From contig JASHUH010000195.1 in the NCBI GenBank assembly GCA_030040115.1, positions 1 to 10,206 on the forward strand: DNA of 10,206 nucleotides, read 5' to 3'. This DNA comes from Acidobacteriaceae bacterium. Lineage in GTDB: Bacteria; Acidobacteriota; Terriglobia; Terriglobales; Acidobacteriaceae. Shown here one piece after another: positions 1 to 5,966 of the stretch (its first letter is position 1; each line of letters begins with the position of its first letter). The position numbers and the translations under genes were made by a program. Below the pieces are notes generated by a model, which saw nothing but the letters and a program-made list of their open reading frames with translations, made no database searches and had not been told where the DNA came from.

Positions 1-1973
1 ATACTCAGCCCCTCGCGCAGCATGTCTTCCGGCATATTGAGCGGAGGCAGGAAACGGACGCAGTTGCTGTAAAGCCCTGCGCGAATCAGCAGGATACCCC
101 GCGAGACCGCGTCGCGAATGATCGCCAAAGCGTCCGCCGGAGGCAGGGGTTCCTTCGTCTCGCGATCCGCCACCAGCTCGATCAACTGCATGGGTCCGAG
201 GCCGCGAATGTCGCCCACCATCGGAAGCTTGTCCTTCCAGCTTTCGAGAATCTCGCGCATCACAGCGCCGAGATGGTTGGCATGAGCGAGAAACTCCGGC
301 TGGCGAATCATGTTCAACGCCTCGATCGCCGCGGCGCAAGCCATCGGTGAACCGCCGTATGTGCTGCCCACGCCACCCAGGTGCGCCGAGTCCATGATTT
401 CGGCTCGCCCGGTGACGCCTCCGATCGGCATCCCGGCGCCCATCGACTTGGCGGTTACGACCAGGTCTGGCACGATTCCATAGTGCTCGATCGCGAATAT
501 CTTGCCCGTGCGTCCTGAACCGCATTGGACCTCGTCAACAATCATCACGATGCCGTGCGTTTCCGTCAGTTCACGAATCCGGGCAAGAAAGCGCGGCGGC
601 ACAGGCAGGAATCCGGCTTCGCCCTGCACCGGCTCAACCAGCACTGCGGCCACTGCGGAGGGATCGACCTGGCTGATCATGGCGTTGTCCAGTTGAGCGA
701 CGGCAAAATCCAGATACTCCTCTTCGCTCATCTGCTTAGGACGGCGGTAGAGGTTGGGAATGGGCAGCCGCACGATCTCAGGCGCAAACGGTCCGAAGCC
801 GCTCTTGAACAGGGAATATTTGCTGGTCAGGCTCAGCGTGAGCAAGGTGCGGCCGTGATAGCCTCCCTCAAAACAGATGATCGTCGCACGCCCGGTATAC
901 TTGCGCGACAGCTTGATCGCGTTCTCCACGGCCTCCGCGCCGCTATTCGCAAACAGCGTCTTTTTGGGGAAGCTGCCTGGCGTCAGCTCATTCAACAGCT
1001 CAGCCAGCTCAATATACGGCTCATAGGTCGCCACCAGAGCGCAGGGATGGATATAGCGTTCGGCCTGCCGTTGAATCGCCTGCACCACGGGAGCCGGCGA
1101 GTGACCTACGGCGAGCATGCCAATGCCGCCAGCCAGGTCGATCAGGGTGTTCCCATCGACGTCGTAGACCAGTCCTCCGTCGGCCCGTTCTACGACCACA
1201 TCGGTCGAGCGGGCCAGGCCGCTCGGAACCGCCGCCGCACGCCGCGCCAACATCTCCTTGGCGCGCGGGCCAGGGATGGAAGTCTCTAATCGGATATAAC
1301 TCATTGCCCTCTCCCGTGAGGCGCCACGCACCTCCGTGGCCTGATCGAGCACCAGCAAAACGCTGTAATTGCCGCAAACCGGGTCCAGAAGATAGTCCTC
1401 GAGCAGGCCGCGCGGCTCGAAGCCAATCTTCATCTGCACCGATAGCGTGGGATCCCAGATCGATCCATCGACGACCCGGTTGTAGTAATCCTCCACCGAC
1501 ATTTGCGACCGAAACCGCGAGTAGCCAGGAAACATTCCCGCAGTCACCTGGCCTTTGAGGCCGAGTTTCCAGACCAATTCCTGCCGCGCAGCATAGAGCG
1601 CGGTCGCAAGCCCGCGTCCCCTGTAGGCGGGGTCGACCCCGAGGTCTGCGCCGTAAAGCCACGCGCCCTCGGGCTGGTGGGAGGTGAGCCAACCGCCCTG
1701 AATGATGTCTTCGAAGGTGTGGTGGTCGTGTTCGAAGTCAAAGTCGAGACGCAGCGTGGTGGTGGCCGCGACCACGCGGTCGCCGTCAAGCACGGCAAAC
1801 TGGCCTTCGTTGAACAACTCCGTGTGCCGCCGATAATGGCGGGCCTTCATCCGTTGCTCATCGGCCAGTGTGGGAAAGCACGCAATCTGCAGCGCCTCCA
1901 TCTGAGGCGCAAACTCGGGGCGCGCGTGGGTGACGACGAGTCCTCCGTCAAGTTTTCGGTAGTACCAGCGCAA
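1..1973 (-). CDS. GNAT acetyltransferase fused to GabT-like class III aminotransferase (3' end outside window)
   Basis: One uninterrupted minus-strand frame runs from a stop at 1988-1986 to the left edge, checked codon by codon. Residues ~10-215 are a GNAT N-acetyltransferase: the acetyl-CoA loop RGRGLA is at 118-123, preceded by LYGADLGVDPAY. From residue 224 (MSYIRLETSIPG) it is a fold-type I, class III PLP aminotransferase. Landmarks are ANSGAEAVENAIKLSRK, GGYHGRT, VEPVQGEAGF, the PLP aspartate D480 in VDEVQCGSGRTG, and the Schiff-base lysine K509 in VTAKSMGAGMPIGG. Its closest recalled relative is E. coli GabT, which converts GABA + 2-oxoglutarate to succinate semialdehyde + glutamate. 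The last visible residues (VRFLPPLNMPEDMLREGLS) match the GabT C-terminus, so perhaps 15-25 residues are missing. The start chosen is TTG 1973, because AGGGGG lies 5 nt upstream and the next ATG (1901) would remove the conserved first GNAT strand. A second ribosome-binding site precedes ATG 1304. The cytoplasmic GabT role is well supported; the acetyl acceptor is unknown. The exact substrate (GABA versus another omega-amino acid) is inferred. Confidence 0.88.
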   Translation of the reverse strand, partial: MRWYYRKLDGGLVVTHARPEFAPQMEALQIACFPTLADEQRMKARHYRRHTELFNEGQFAVLDGDRVVAATTTLRLDFDFEHDHHTFEDIIQGGWLTSHQPEGAWLYGADLGVDPAYRGRGLATALYAARQELVWKLGLKGQVTAGMFPGYSRFRSQMSVEDYYNRVVDGSIWDPTLSVQMKIGFEPRGLLEDYLLDPVCGNYSVLLVLDQATEVRGASRERAMSYIRLETSIPGPRAKEMLARRAAAVPSGLARSTDVVVERADGGLVYDVDGNTLIDLAGGIGMLAVGHSPAPVVQAIQRQAERYIHPCALVATYEPYIELAELLNELTPGSFPKKTLFANSGAEAVENAIKLSRKYTGRATIICFEGGYHGRTLLTLSLTSKYSLFKSGFGPFAPEIVRLPIPNLYRRPKQMSEEEYLDFAVAQLDNAMISQVDPSAVAAVLVEPVQGEAGFLPVPPRFLARIRELTETHGIVMIVDEVQCGSGRTGKIFAIEHYGIVPDLVVTAKSMGAGMPIGGVTGRAEIMDSAHLGGVGSTYGGSPMACAAAIEALNMIRQPEFLAHANHLGAVMREILESWKDKLPMVGDIRGLGPMQLIELVADRETKEPLPPADALAIIRDAVSRGILLIRAGLYSNCVRFLPPLNMPEDMLREGLS
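1302..1316 (-). promoter_or_regulatory. Internal ribosome-binding site and ATG at the GNAT/aminotransferase boundary
   Basis: On the minus strand GGGAGAGGG (1315-1307) lies two bases before an in-frame ATG (1304-1302), exactly where the aminotransferase domain begins (residue 224 of the fusion). It could allow a free aminotransferase of normal GabT size to be made alongside the fusion. It might also be a relic of two formerly separate genes. Purine-rich runs can occur by chance in this GC-rich sequence. Confidence 0.4.
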
Positions 1974-2073
1974 CCCATCCCCCTCTCATTCCTGCCATCA
2001 ATTTACAGTGCAGCTCCTCGAAATCCCACAGCTTTTGCCATGAAGCAGCTTCCATCGCAACCAGGCTCCCATT

Positions 2074-2108
2074 ACGCGTAGCAGGTCATTCCTGCGTTGT
2101 TGACGCGT
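2074..2108. repeat. Interrupted inverted repeat between permease and fusion gene
   Basis: The core is GCAGG-TCATT-CCTGC (2081-2095), a 5-bp stem with a 5-base loop. It is flanked by two copies of ACGCGT (2074-2079 and 2103-2108) that can also pair, giving a two-part stem with an asymmetric internal loop. It sits in the 202-bp gap after the permease stop and before the fusion-gene start. There is no T-run on the transcribed strand, so an intrinsic terminator is unlikely. An mRNA processing structure or a protein-binding site is possible. Confidence 0.3.
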
Positions 2109-2175
2109 ATCGGAAAGAGGACAAATCCTACGCTGGATTGCGCCGCCTTTCCTCTGCCCGCGCCTTGGGAAGTTC

Positions 2176-3681
2176 TCATTCCGCCGCTCCTTCAGGAATG
2201 GGTTCGGCGCTCGCCAGGTGCGCATCTCCGGCAGCCGCCCGTCCTCTTTCATGGGGCTGCGCGGCGTTCATGTAGATCGCGCCGCAGGCCAGAACGATCA
2301 TGGAGGTAAAAACCATGCCGTAATTCAGGTACCACGGACCGGCGGGGCTGCGCGGCCATACCATGTCCAGCAAGGCGCCGATGCCAAACATAAAAGCGGC
2401 GATATTTACCGGCCATCCCCATCCCTTCAGACGGAATTGCCCGGCTGGACGCCAGCCCCTCGCTCGTGCGATCAACGCGCCCAGCACGATCATCTGAAAT
2501 GCAAGATAAATGCCCGCCGATCCAAACACGATAATGGTTCGTACTGCGTTATCGAGAAAAAACCCGATCATCACGATCCCAACCGGGATGAGTCCGGCAA
2601 CCAGGAGCGCAATCACGGGCATTCGTGTGCGCGGGGAGAGTCTGGAGAGGTATTCGCTTCCGACGATCATGTGGTCTCGGCCATAAGCGAAAAGCAATCT
2701 GCTGGTCGCGGCCTGCAGGCTGAGAAGACAGGAGAAGAAGGAGATCAGAACTACGGCGATAACCACCCGTACCCCCACTGCGCCCATGGCCTCGCGCAGC
2801 ACCGTGACCACGGGGTCAACATCTTGGCCGGAAACGGCAGCAGCCATGTCGGGCACCGCCAGCACCAGCGCCAGGCACACAAAGATTGCAGCCGCGCCAC
2901 CGATATAGATCGTCATCCTCATGGATTTGGGAATCGTGCCTCCAGGATCAGGCGTTTCTTCCGCCACATCACCGCAGGCTTCAAAGCCATAGTAGGCAAA
3001 CATGGCAGCGACGCTCGAAGCCAGGAATGCCGGCAAATACGAACCATGACCCTGCACATGATAGGAATCGAAGAGAACTGAAAAGCTCTGATGCCGCGCA
3101 AATAGCAGGAGATACAGGCCCACGGCGACGGCGCCCAGCAATTCGCAGATAAAGCCGGTCATGGCCACGCGCGCCAGCAGGCGGGTGCCGCTGATATTGA
3201 GCATGGTGGTCGCGCACACCATCCCGACTGCAATCCAGATTGCCGCGGAATGTGAGGCATGAAATCCCGCCAATTGCGCCACATAAGGGGCGCCGCCCAC
3301 CGCCACGGCCGCAATCGTGGTGCAGAGCGCCCATAGGTACACCCAGCCGGCCATCCACGCCCACCGCTTTCCGACCAGGCGGCGCGCCCAGGGATAGAGC
3401 CCGCCGGAGATGGGATACTGCGAGACCACTTCTCCAAAAATGAGGCATACCAGCAATTGGCCCAACCCCACCAGGATGTAATTCCAAAACATGGGAGGGC
3501 CGCCACTGGTAAGCGCCAGCGCAAAGACGCTATAAACGCCCACCACCGGAGACAGGTAGGTAAAACCGAGAGCGAAATTCTCCCACAACGACATTGTCCG
3601 GTCAAATTTGGAGCTATAGCCCAATGCTTCAAGTTGTGCGGAGTCGTTTTCTATGCTTCCTTTGGCGTGGCTGCGAGCCAT
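2176..3681 (-). CDS. APC-superfamily amino acid / GABA permease
   Basis: The 501-residue protein is almost entirely hydrophobic segments, consistent with the ~12 membrane helices and ~500-residue length of APC-type amino acid/polyamine/choline permeases. Family landmarks are the TM1 entry (ENFALGFTYLSPVVGVYSVF), PISGGLYPWAR in the TM3 region (~90-100), and GFEACGDVAEETPDP at ~232-246, the typical E-A...EE-tP-P motif. It should be a secondary, probably proton- or sodium-coupled, importer in the inner membrane. Among APC members it most resembles the amino acid/choline transporter subgroup that includes GABA permeases. The downstream GabT-type enzyme makes GABA or a related omega-amino acid the best substrate guess, which the sequence does not prove. 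ATG 3681 is preferred over GTG 3690: the Shine-Dalgarno AGGTGA lies just upstream of the ATG and overlaps the GTG. It lies 202 bp before the fusion gene on the same strand, so cotranscription is possible. The C-terminal ~28 residues form a polar cytoplasmic tail. Confidence 0.9.
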   Translation of the reverse strand: MARSHAKGSIENDSAQLEALGYSSKFDRTMSLWENFALGFTYLSPVVGVYSVFALALTSGGPPMFWNYILVGLGQLLVCLIFGEVVSQYPISGGLYPWARRLVGKRWAWMAGWVYLWALCTTIAAVAVGGAPYVAQLAGFHASHSAAIWIAVGMVCATTMLNISGTRLLARVAMTGFICELLGAVAVGLYLLLFARHQSFSVLFDSYHVQGHGSYLPAFLASSVAAMFAYYGFEACGDVAEETPDPGGTIPKSMRMTIYIGGAAAIFVCLALVLAVPDMAAAVSGQDVDPVVTVLREAMGAVGVRVVIAVVLISFFSCLLSLQAATSRLLFAYGRDHMIVGSEYLSRLSPRTRMPVIALLVAGLIPVGIVMIGFFLDNAVRTIIVFGSAGIYLAFQMIVLGALIARARGWRPAGQFRLKGWGWPVNIAAFMFGIGALLDMVWPRSPAGPWYLNYGMVFTSMIVLACGAIYMNAAQPHERGRAAAGDAHLASAEPIPEGAAE

Positions 3682-3968
3682 TGCGGTCACCTAAACATTC
3701 GGAATTTCTCAAAGGTGGAACCCTGGATGTGATCCTTGTTCAAGGCAGGAAATTTTGGGGAATTGAGCCCATCGTTTTTCGAGAGATGGCTCTCCATCCA
3801 CCCTGAAGAATGGAGGATGCTCGCAAGTTTGCAACATTTTAATAAAGTTTGTCAAATGCTTTCCGCGCCCACCATGTGCGCCGCGAACCCGTGCAGTTCG
3901 TGGCGGCGCCCGTGAGGGTTTGCCGGTCTATCGTAGCCTCGCGTCTAAAGTTCCGGAGTCACCTTGCT
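3682..3968. other. Intergenic region between regulator and permease
   Basis: No credible gene is seen in these 287 bases. The stretch 3822-3856 is AT-rich, unlike its surroundings. It contains two copies of AAGTTTG (3825-3831 and 3845-3851) spaced 20 bp apart, about two helical turns, and a TTGACA hexamer on the minus strand (3855-3850). I could not pair that hexamer with a convincing -10 box. A hairpin-forming pair CTCCAT / ATGGAG lies at 3792-3815, and GAGAG-ATGG-CTCTC at 3781-3794. The permease promoter and operator probably lie here, but the exact sites are not certain. Confidence 0.45.
3825..3851. promoter_or_regulatory. Phased direct repeats, candidate operator upstream of the permease
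   Basis: AAGTTTG occurs at 3825-3831 and again at 3845-3851, a 20-bp period that places both copies on the same DNA face. The first copy overlaps TTTGCAA (3828-3834), a heptamer also found at 5053-5059 just before the promoter of the divergent operon. The neighbouring regulator would be the obvious binder. This is inference from pattern only. Confidence 0.25.
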
Positions 3969-4841
3969 TCAGAATGTCGGCGGGGTATTGATCCACAGAA
4001 CGGTGGTCTTGGTCTTTCCCGGATTGCTCCAGCGATGCGTTTGCATGCTGGTGAAATAAAAGCAATCCCCTTCCCGGAGCAGGAAGCGCTCGACTTCATC
4101 GAGCCAGATCTCGATTTCGCCTTGAACCACGAAGACGAACTCTTCGCCTTCGTGGTGATAATGCCCGCCGCTCGAGGTTCCAGGCTCCAGATGGAACATA
4201 TGAGCTTCCATCAAAACATTGCCCGGGGCCAGCAACTCCATCTCGATGCCGGGTTCATTGGAGATTCTCTTGCGCTGATTTGGATGCACCAGACTGGCTC
4301 GTGATTTCGAGCCGCGCTTCTCGTTTCCGAAAAACGACAGGATCTTGGTGTTGTAAAGAACCGAGAGCTTTTGCAACGTCGAAACCGAAGCATGCACTTG
4401 GCCCCGTTCCAGGCAGCTAAGGAAACTTGCTGAAAGACCTACTTGGGCCGAGGCCTCGGCGAGCGATAGGCTGCGTTGTTGTCGCATGCGGCGCAGCTTT
4501 CTGCCGATGAAGCGGTCGGGTTGATTGATCGCTGGCGCGCGATTCCCATTCTTAGGTAGTCCGCTATTGGCTAACAGATACCGGATGGCGTCAATGTTCA
4601 TCCCTTTATCGATGCGAAGGTGCTGAACCTCCTTCAGGTGCTCAATCTGTTGAAGGCTGTAGACACGGTAACCACTTGGGGTACGCGATGGGCGGGCAAG
4701 TCCAGCGGCCTCCCACTGGCGAAGCGCCGACGAGCTGATCCCGAGTATCGATGCCGCCTCCGAGATACGGAACTCGAGAGTGGAATTAGACTGGACAGCT
4801 TTGCCGTGATCGGTTGCCGGGCGGGATTTCATAAGGCGCAT
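3969..4841 (-). CDS. MerR-HTH + XRE-HTH + cupin transcriptional regulator
   Basis: Three domains are visible in 290 residues. A MerR-type winged HTH (~24-91) contains FRISEAASILGISSSALRQW and the wing TPSGYRVYS. An XRE/Cro HTH (~111-172) contains SLAEASAQVGLSASFLSCLE. A cupin_2 sensor (~212-287) has motif 1 intact (G221, H227, H229, E234, G241) and motif 2 keeping H269 and N273, so metal or ligand binding is plausible. The XRE+cupin half is the architecture of PuuR, the E. coli putrescine-utilisation repressor. Being next to a GABA permease and divergent from an SpdH-like operon, it is probably the local polyamine- or GABA-responsive regulator. The start is uncertain. ATG 4841 and ATG 4832 both lack a clear Shine-Dalgarno. 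ATG 4961 in the same frame would add 40 basic, unrelated-looking residues. TATAAT at 4845-4840 overlaps ATG 4841, so a leaderless start at 4832 is conceivable, but no -35 match supports it. Confidence 0.85.
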   Translation of the reverse strand: MRLMKSRPATDHGKAVQSNSTLEFRISEAASILGISSSALRQWEAAGLARPSRTPSGYRVYSLQQIEHLKEVQHLRIDKGMNIDAIRYLLANSGLPKNGNRAPAINQPDRFIGRKLRRMRQQRSLSLAEASAQVGLSASFLSCLERGQVHASVSTLQKLSVLYNTKILSFFGNEKRGSKSRASLVHPNQRKRISNEPGIEMELLAPGNVLMEAHMFHLEPGTSSGGHYHHEGEEFVFVVQGEIEIWLDEVERFLLREGDCFYFTSMQTHRWSNPGKTKTTVLWINTPPTF

Positions 4842-5042
4842 TATACTCGTTGGCTTAGATTTCCTTCCTTCGTCCGATGAGCATCCGCAACGACCTCTAG
4901 CCTGAGTGATCGCTGGATGGCGTCGAACGCAAAACGCTCGCTTTCGGTTCGGCTGGTGCATGTGAATCGCTCAGGTCTTTCCTGTTTCTTACCGGACTAT
5001 CCTCGCTCGCACACAAGCGATGCCGGAGAACCAAGAGCCTAC
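4842..5042. other. Left part of the divergent control region
   Basis: I see no convincing gene here apart from a possible upstream extension of the regulator reading frame to ATG 4961. The bases are of mixed composition without a clear promoter for the regulator. Minus-strand GGAAGG (4868-4863) is too far from the ATGs to serve as their ribosome-binding site. Confidence 0.4.
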
Positions 5043-5057
5043 GCAAATGCTCTTTGC
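5043..5057. promoter_or_regulatory. Palindrome GCAAATGCTCTTTGC abutting the -35 box, candidate operator
   Basis: GCAAA (5043-5047) and TTTGC (5053-5057) form a 5-bp inverted repeat with a 5-bp centre. It ends three bases before the TTGACA hexamer at 5061. The size and position suit a dimeric HTH regulator. Its right half TTTGCAA recurs upstream of the permease at 3828-3834. Binding by the adjacent regulator is inference. Confidence 0.35.
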
Positions 5058-5060
5058 AAT

Positions 5061-5089
5061 TTGACAGCGCGGCGAGCCATCACTAAGAT
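5061..5089 (+). promoter_or_regulatory. Sigma70-type promoter for the cupin / oxidoreductase operon
   Basis: A perfect -35 TTGACA (5061-5066) is followed, after exactly 17 bp, by TAAGAT (5084-5089), which matches four of six bases of the TATAAT consensus. Transcription would begin near 5096. That leaves a leader of about 315 nt before the cupin start codon, which contains the small reading frames at 5126 and 5209. Confidence 0.6.
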
Positions 5090-5208
5090 TTCGGAATTAT
5101 AGTAATGTTTACGAGGGAGCGCAACGTGATTTCAGGACGCTCGCTTAGCGGCGCGACGATTCCCGCATGAAGCGCCAGACGGGCATAAGGGCCACGGCTG
5201 GAGGCGCT

Positions 5209-5406
5209 ATGGCCTTGGTGCATTTTCGCCGCAAAGGCGGGCCGAAAAAACTCCTTGAACCCTCCCCGCCCGACGCGGTCAGGCTTCATTTAAGGCAGCA
5301 GATTCGCGCTTCAGCAAAGGATGCGGGGATCGGTCAGGAATTCTTTAAAGATTTGGGCCGGTATGGAACGAGCGCGAAGACAAGGCTGAAATACGGTGAG
5401 AGGTGA
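5209..5406 (+). CDS. Possible small protein of 65 residues, function unknown
   Basis: ATG 5209 has a GGAGG Shine-Dalgarno (5200-5204) four bases upstream, and its TGA stop (5404-5406) overlaps the ribosome-binding region of the cupin gene, as in translationally coupled operon genes. The product is basic (RRKGGPKK near the N-terminus, KTRLKYGER at the end), with no signal peptide, membrane segment or motif I recognise. The frame is open further upstream to ATG 5167, which lacks a Shine-Dalgarno. Downstream position from the promoter and the tight junction with the next gene support it. The short length and lack of family recognition argue for caution; it could instead be untranslated leader. 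Confidence 0.35.
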   Translation: MALVHFRRKGGPKKLLEPSPPDAVRLHLRQQIRASAKDAGIGQEFFKDLGRYGTSAKTRLKYGER

Positions 5407-5410
5407 TCGC

Positions 5411-5911
5411 GTGCACCAAAGCTCGAGAAGGGACTTTCTCGGTTCATTCGGACCGGTTGCGCTTATGCCTTGGCTTGGCGCCACGCCCAGGATTACGCTT
5501 TCCAGGAATGAAGTTGGCGACACAATGGACGAAAAAAGTCGTGCGAAGACTGGGGCTACCGACGAAGTGAAAGCGGTCAAGGTTGATCGGGTGGAGTGCC
5601 CCAACTGGCCATTGCAATCGTTGGGCGCGGTCGTGGTGCACGGCGACCCCGATGCGAGCGGGAAAACCGTGTTCGAGAGCGAAGATCGCCAGATCACCGG
5701 CGGGCTCTGGAAATGTTCGCCAGGAACTTTCGACCTTACGTTCACCTGGGATGAGATGGCGCTCCTGATTGAGGGGGAACTCGTCATTGAGGAGCCGTCG
5801 GGGCGAAAAGTTCGGCTTCTGCCCGGAGACTTTTTCTCCGTGCCGCGGGGAGCCAAGACGCGCTGGATGGTCATTAAGCCGATCAAGAAGCTGTTTTTCT
5901 CCCGCGAGTAG
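5411..5911 (+). CDS. Cupin-domain protein with Tat-like N-terminus
   Basis: The 166-residue product has a cupin fold of the DUF861/EutQ-like (cupin_3) kind at ~65-164. Recognisable parts are GGLWKCSPGTFDLTFTWDEM, LLIEGELVIEEPSG and LLPGDFFSVPRGAKTRW. It lacks the classical HxH metal motif, as is common in this subgroup, so no catalytic activity can be assigned. The N-terminus reads SSRRDFLGSFGPVALMPWLGA, a twin-arginine motif (R6-R7) with a short hydrophobic stretch, as in the dehydrogenase encoded next. The start chosen is GTG 5411, because AGAGG (5399-5403) is 7 nt upstream; GTG 5396 is in frame but less well placed. If ATG 5525 were used instead, the product would be a plain cytoplasmic 128-residue cupin, the family's usual size. 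It lies 55 bp before the oxidoreductase gene, so the two are probably one operon. A binding, sensing or chaperone role for the dehydrogenase is speculation. Confidence 0.75.
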   Translation: MHQSSRRDFLGSFGPVALMPWLGATPRITLSRNEVGDTMDEKSRAKTGATDEVKAVKVDRVECPNWPLQSLGAVVVHGDPDASGKTVFESEDRQITGGLWKCSPGTFDLTFTWDEMALLIEGELVIEEPSGRKVRLLPGDFFSVPRGAKTRWMVIKPIKKLFFSRE

Positions 5912-5966
5912 ACCGCTGACCCGCACGTTTACCATAGTCAGAATCGGCCAGATCGAGAGGTAAAGC

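Noticed and set aside
525..1289. Plus-strand open frame of 254 codons
   Set aside because: It lies entirely antisense to the well-supported aminotransferase domain. Its protein is rich in His/Arg/Gln with no recognisable fold, typical of an antisense shadow in GC-rich coding DNA.
1021..1692. Minus-strand open frame of 223 codons across the GNAT/aminotransferase junction
   Set aside because: It is in another frame from the fusion, which has clear GNAT and PLP-enzyme motifs. The product is Arg/Gly-rich without motifs.
1304..1973. Possibility that the GNAT and aminotransferase are two genes joined by a frameshift error
   Set aside because: Codon-by-codon reading shows both domains in the same frame with sensible sequence through the junction. 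No indel is needed to explain it, though only comparison with relatives can exclude a lost stop codon.
2218..3081. Plus-strand open frame of 287 codons
   Set aside because: Antisense to the permease. The His/Arg/Gln-rich product is the expected mirror of hydrophobic membrane codons.
4840..4845. TATAAT on the minus strand as the -10 box of the regulator promoter
   Set aside because: No TTGACA-like hexamer is found at 16-18 bp, and it overlaps a candidate start codon. Kept only as a note in the regulator entry.
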